Positions 4,699 through 5,874 of a DNA stretch of 5,874 nt are shown in pieces. The translations under genes and the position numbers were made by a program. This stretch comes from CAZDYP01 sp964509505 (GTDB lineage Bacteria; Chloroflexota; Anaerolineae; JACRMK01): NCBI GenBank assembly GCA_964509505.1, contig CAZDYP010000243.1, positions 1-5,874 on the forward strand, read 5' to 3'. The notes beneath the pieces were generated by a model. It searched no databases, had not been told where the DNA came from, and saw only the letters and a list, made by a program, of their open reading frames with translations. Position 1 is the first letter of the stretch. Each line of letters opens with the position of its first letter.

Positions 4699-5378
4699 CT
4701 TTTCTTCATCGTACGCAAAACCACCAAGCCGTGGGAGCCGCCAGGCACACTGCCCTTCACGGCAATCAGATTGCGCTCGGCATCCACCATGACGACCTTC
4801 ACCGTCGGTTGCGTAATTACCACACTGCCCATGTGGCCTGCGCGACGCATACCCTTCAACACTCGTCCTGGCGTCGTGGTCGCGCCACTAGAGCCCGGTG
4901 AGCGTTGGCGATTCGATTGACCGTGCGTTTTCTTGCCGCCATGAAAATGATGACGTTTGATCGCGCCCGCAAACCCTTTGCCCTTTGAGACACCTTCAAT
5001 CTCGATCACATCGCCTACGGCAAACGTATCTGCCAACAATTTTTGACCGACCGTGTATGACTTGGCATCGGGCGTGCGAATCTCGCGCAGATGGCGCAAC
5101 GCGGGCAAGCCTTGCGGCGCAACTTTACGCTCGGGGTGTTTCTCGTCAATCTTGAGAAAACCGAAGTGTCCACGCTCTGCGCGCGTCAGCTTCTGGCGCA
5201 CGAGCTTCTCTTCGATTTCGCCAAAACCAATTTGAATGGCGTCATATCCATCCGTCTCGGTGGTTTTGACTTGCGTCACGTAACAAGGACCAGCTTCCAG
5301 CACCGTAACGGGCGACACTTGCCCCGCTTCGCTGAAGAGCTGGGTCATGCCTAATTTTTTAGCGAGTAAGCCTTTCAT
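4689..5378 (-). CDS. rplC: 50S ribosomal protein L3
   Basis: A 229-residue protein, slightly longer than the roughly 209 residues of the E. coli protein. It starts MKGLLAKKLGMTQLF, the standard L3 N-terminus, has the SKGKGFAGAIKRHHF segment (131-145) and the extended loop HGQSNRQRSPGSSGATTTPG (152-171) that reaches toward the peptidyl transferase centre, then GRVLKGMRRAGHMG and VMVDAERNLIAVKGSVPG (197-213). L3 is an early 50S assembly protein. The start at 5378 is chosen over an in-frame TTG at 5405, which would translate spacer repeat sequence. The two glutamines in the E. coli GQNQTPG motif, one of which is methylated by PrmB, are Ala and Thr here. The last codons and stop (SRQ, TAG) lie inside the adjoining 7-nt repeat array. 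Confidence 0.98.
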   Translation of the reverse strand: MKGLLAKKLGMTQLFSEAGQVSPVTVLEAGPCYVTQVKTTETDGYDAIQIGFGEIEEKLVRQKLTRAERGHFGFLKIDEKHPERKVAPQGLPALRHLREIRTPDAKSYTVGQKLLADTFAVGDVIEIEGVSKGKGFAGAIKRHHFHGGKKTHGQSNRQRSPGSSGATTTPGRVLKGMRRAGHMGSVVITQPTVKVVMVDAERNLIAVKGSVPGGSHGLVVLRTMKKSRQ

Positions 5379-5391
5379 AAAGAGACACCGT
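5379..5391 (-). promoter_or_regulatory. Weak ribosome binding site of rplC beside a hairpin arm
   Basis: The bases directly before the rplC ATG (transcribed strand TACGG, TGTCTCTTT, then ATG) contain no clear GAGG or GGAGG. All the complete ribosomal genes downstream have GAGG/GGAG-type sites except rplW, whose site is also weak. The only purine-rich candidate is a GG at about -11, next to or within the long hairpin arm of the spacer. Initiation may therefore depend on spacer structure or on coupling to rpsJ; this is inference from sequence only. Confidence 0.45.
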
Positions 5392-5453
5392 AAACGGGGA
5401 TACAAGGCAACAAGGAAACGGGCTCCCCGTTTACTCGTTTACCCATTTACCCG
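5390..5453. repeat. 8-nt degenerate tandem array with inverted halves, rpsJ-rplC spacer
   Basis: Most of the 93-bp spacer is made of 8-nt units. On the plus strand one half reads AAACGGGG, ATACAAGG, CAACAAGG, AAACGGGC (5392-5423) and the other TTTACTCG, TTTACCCA, TTTACCCG (5430-5453). The halves are complementary: GTAAACGGGGA (5390-5400) pairs exactly with TCCCCGTTTAC (5424-5434). A second, shorter pairing exists between AAACGGG (5416-5422) and CCCGTTT (5426-5432), so two mutually exclusive hairpins can be drawn. The arm nearest rplC ends only about 11 nt before its start codon. No coding frame is evident. Confidence 0.8.
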
Positions 5454-5471
5454 ACATCTGAATTCACACAA

Positions 5472-5780
5472 TTAAAGCTTGATCTCAATATCAACGCCCG
5501 CAGGCAAATTCAGCTTCGTCAGGTTCTCAATCGTCTTCGAGCCAGGCTCGACCACATCAATCAGACGTTTGTGCGTGCGAATCTCGAACTGCTCGCGTGA
5601 GTCTTTATCAATGAAGGTGGCGCGTTGAATGGTGAATTTTTCAATTTGCGTCGGCAGCGGCACGGGACCCACGACGATGGCGCCTGTCTTCACCGCAATA
5701 TCTACGATTTGTTTCACCGACTGATCAAGCACTCGATGATCGTAGCTCTTTAGTCGAATGCGAATTTTCTGCTTTGCCAT
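5472..5780 (-). CDS. rpsJ: 30S ribosomal protein S10 (NusE)
   Basis: A 102-residue protein, the normal bacterial S10 length. It begins MAKQKIRIRLKSYDHRVLDQ, the family hallmark, followed by the GPVPLPT turn (residues 38-44) in the long ribosome-inserted loop and the RTHKRLIDVVEP segment (68-79). S10 sits in the head of the 30S subunit; in bacteria the free protein also pairs with NusB in transcription antitermination. The start at 5780 is preferred over an in-frame upstream ATG at 5801 because it matches the family N-terminus and has GAGGA five bases upstream, whereas the longer form would translate part of the palindromic spacer. It is the first ribosomal-protein gene of the cluster and is followed by a 93-bp repeat-filled spacer before rplC. 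Confidence 0.98.
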   Translation of the reverse strand: MAKQKIRIRLKSYDHRVLDQSVKQIVDIAVKTGAIVVGPVPLPTQIEKFTIQRATFIDKDSREQFEIRTHKRLIDVVEPGSKTIENLTKLNLPAGVDIEIKL

Positions 5781-5796
5781 AACAGTCCTCAGGCAA

Positions 5797-5815
5797 GGCA
5801 AGTTTGAAACTTGCC
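5797..5815. repeat. Short near-perfect palindrome in the tuf-rpsJ spacer
   Basis: Two 9-nt arms, GGCAAGTTT (5797-5805) and AAACTTGCC (5807-5815), are exact inverse complements around one base. In RNA this would be a 7-bp stem with a 5-nt loop. The preceding AAGGC/GGCAA words extend the low-complexity look. It sits about 10 nt downstream of the tuf stop on the transcribed strand and ends about 16 nt before the rpsJ start. No U-run follows, so it does not look like an intrinsic terminator. It may be a copy of a dispersed palindromic repeat; the rest of the genome is not available to test this. Confidence 0.75.
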
Positions 5816-5823
5816 CTACACTC

Positions 5824-5874
5824 CTATTCGATAATCTTCGTAATCACACCCGCGCCTACCGTCCGCCCACCTTC
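5824..5874 (-). CDS. tuf: Elongation factor Tu, C-terminal end only (partial)
   Basis: The window edge cuts this gene; only the last 16 codons and a TAG stop (5824-5826) are present. The frame reads EGGRTVGAGVITKIIE, which is the near-invariant C-terminus of bacterial EF-Tu (domain 3, the RTVGAG strand and the final hydrophobic strand). EF-Tu is the cytosolic GTPase that carries aminoacyl-tRNA to the ribosomal A site. The gene lies 43 bp upstream of rpsJ on the same strand, the classic junction of the str and S10 clusters, so the two clusters are probably transcribed together. Identity is secure from this tail alone; nothing can be said about the rest of the gene. Confidence 0.95.
   Translation of the reverse strand, partial: EGGRTVGAGVITKIIE

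Noticed and set aside
5824..5874. Promoter for the S10 cluster near the right edge
   Set aside because: The sequence is EF-Tu coding sequence followed by a short palindrome; no convincing -35/-10 pair is visible in the 43-bp spacer.

Overview
This window is a stretch of the universally conserved S10 ribosomal-protein cluster. Every gene is on the minus strand, so transcription runs from high to low coordinates. The order is tuf (3' end only) - rpsJ (S10) - rplC (L3) - rplD (L4) - rplW (L23) - rplB (L2) - [inserted, decayed DUF433/DUF5615 toxin-antitoxin-like remnant] - rpsS (S19) - rplV (L22) - rpsC (S3) - rplP (L16) - rpmC (L29) - rpsQ (S17, 5' end only). This is a bacterial chromosome. tuf directly before rpsJ, proteins of ordinary bacterial type, GC-leaning composition, repeat-filled spacers and a DUF433/DUF5615 pair together suggest a Chloroflexota (Anaerolineae-like) genome. 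That placement is an inference with moderate to low confidence; no marker here fixes the phylum.

Layout along transcription. At 5824-5874 are the last 16 codons of EF-Tu. A 43-bp spacer holding a palindrome leads to rpsJ (5472-5780). A 93-bp spacer of 8-nt repeat units leads to rplC (4689-5378). An 81-bp spacer of 7-nt units leads to rplD (3984-4607), and a 63-bp spacer of 7-nt units to rplW (3624-3920). After 1 bp comes rplB (2798-3622). Then 467 bp without a ribosomal gene (2331-2797) carry the start of a DUF433-type antitoxin with an in-frame stop, running straight into an almost complete DUF5615 (PIN-like) reading frame that has lost its N-terminus. rpsS (2055-2330) follows 9 bp later. 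A 100-bp 7-nt array leads to rplV (1592-1954), and 4 bp to rpsC (895-1587). A 73-bp 7-nt array leads to rplP (396-821), a 115-bp spacer with a nested inverted repeat to rpmC (62-280), and an ATGA overlap to rpsQ (1-65).

The ribosomal genes work as one unit: they encode early-assembling and tunnel-lining proteins of both subunits and are very likely co-transcribed. I see no internal terminator and no long leader before rpsJ. The genes look intact and ordinary; the unusual content is between them. First, the spacers alternate between almost nothing (overlap, 1 bp, 4 bp) and 60-100 bp filled by degenerate 7- or 8-nt tandem units. Each of these arrays has its own word, switches to the complementary word half way so that the transcript can fold into a hairpin, begins at the upstream stop codon and ends just before the next Shine-Dalgarno. 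Second, a selfish-type toxin-antitoxin module was inserted inside the most conserved operon in bacteria and has decayed, with its stop codon now overlapping the rpsS ribosome binding site.
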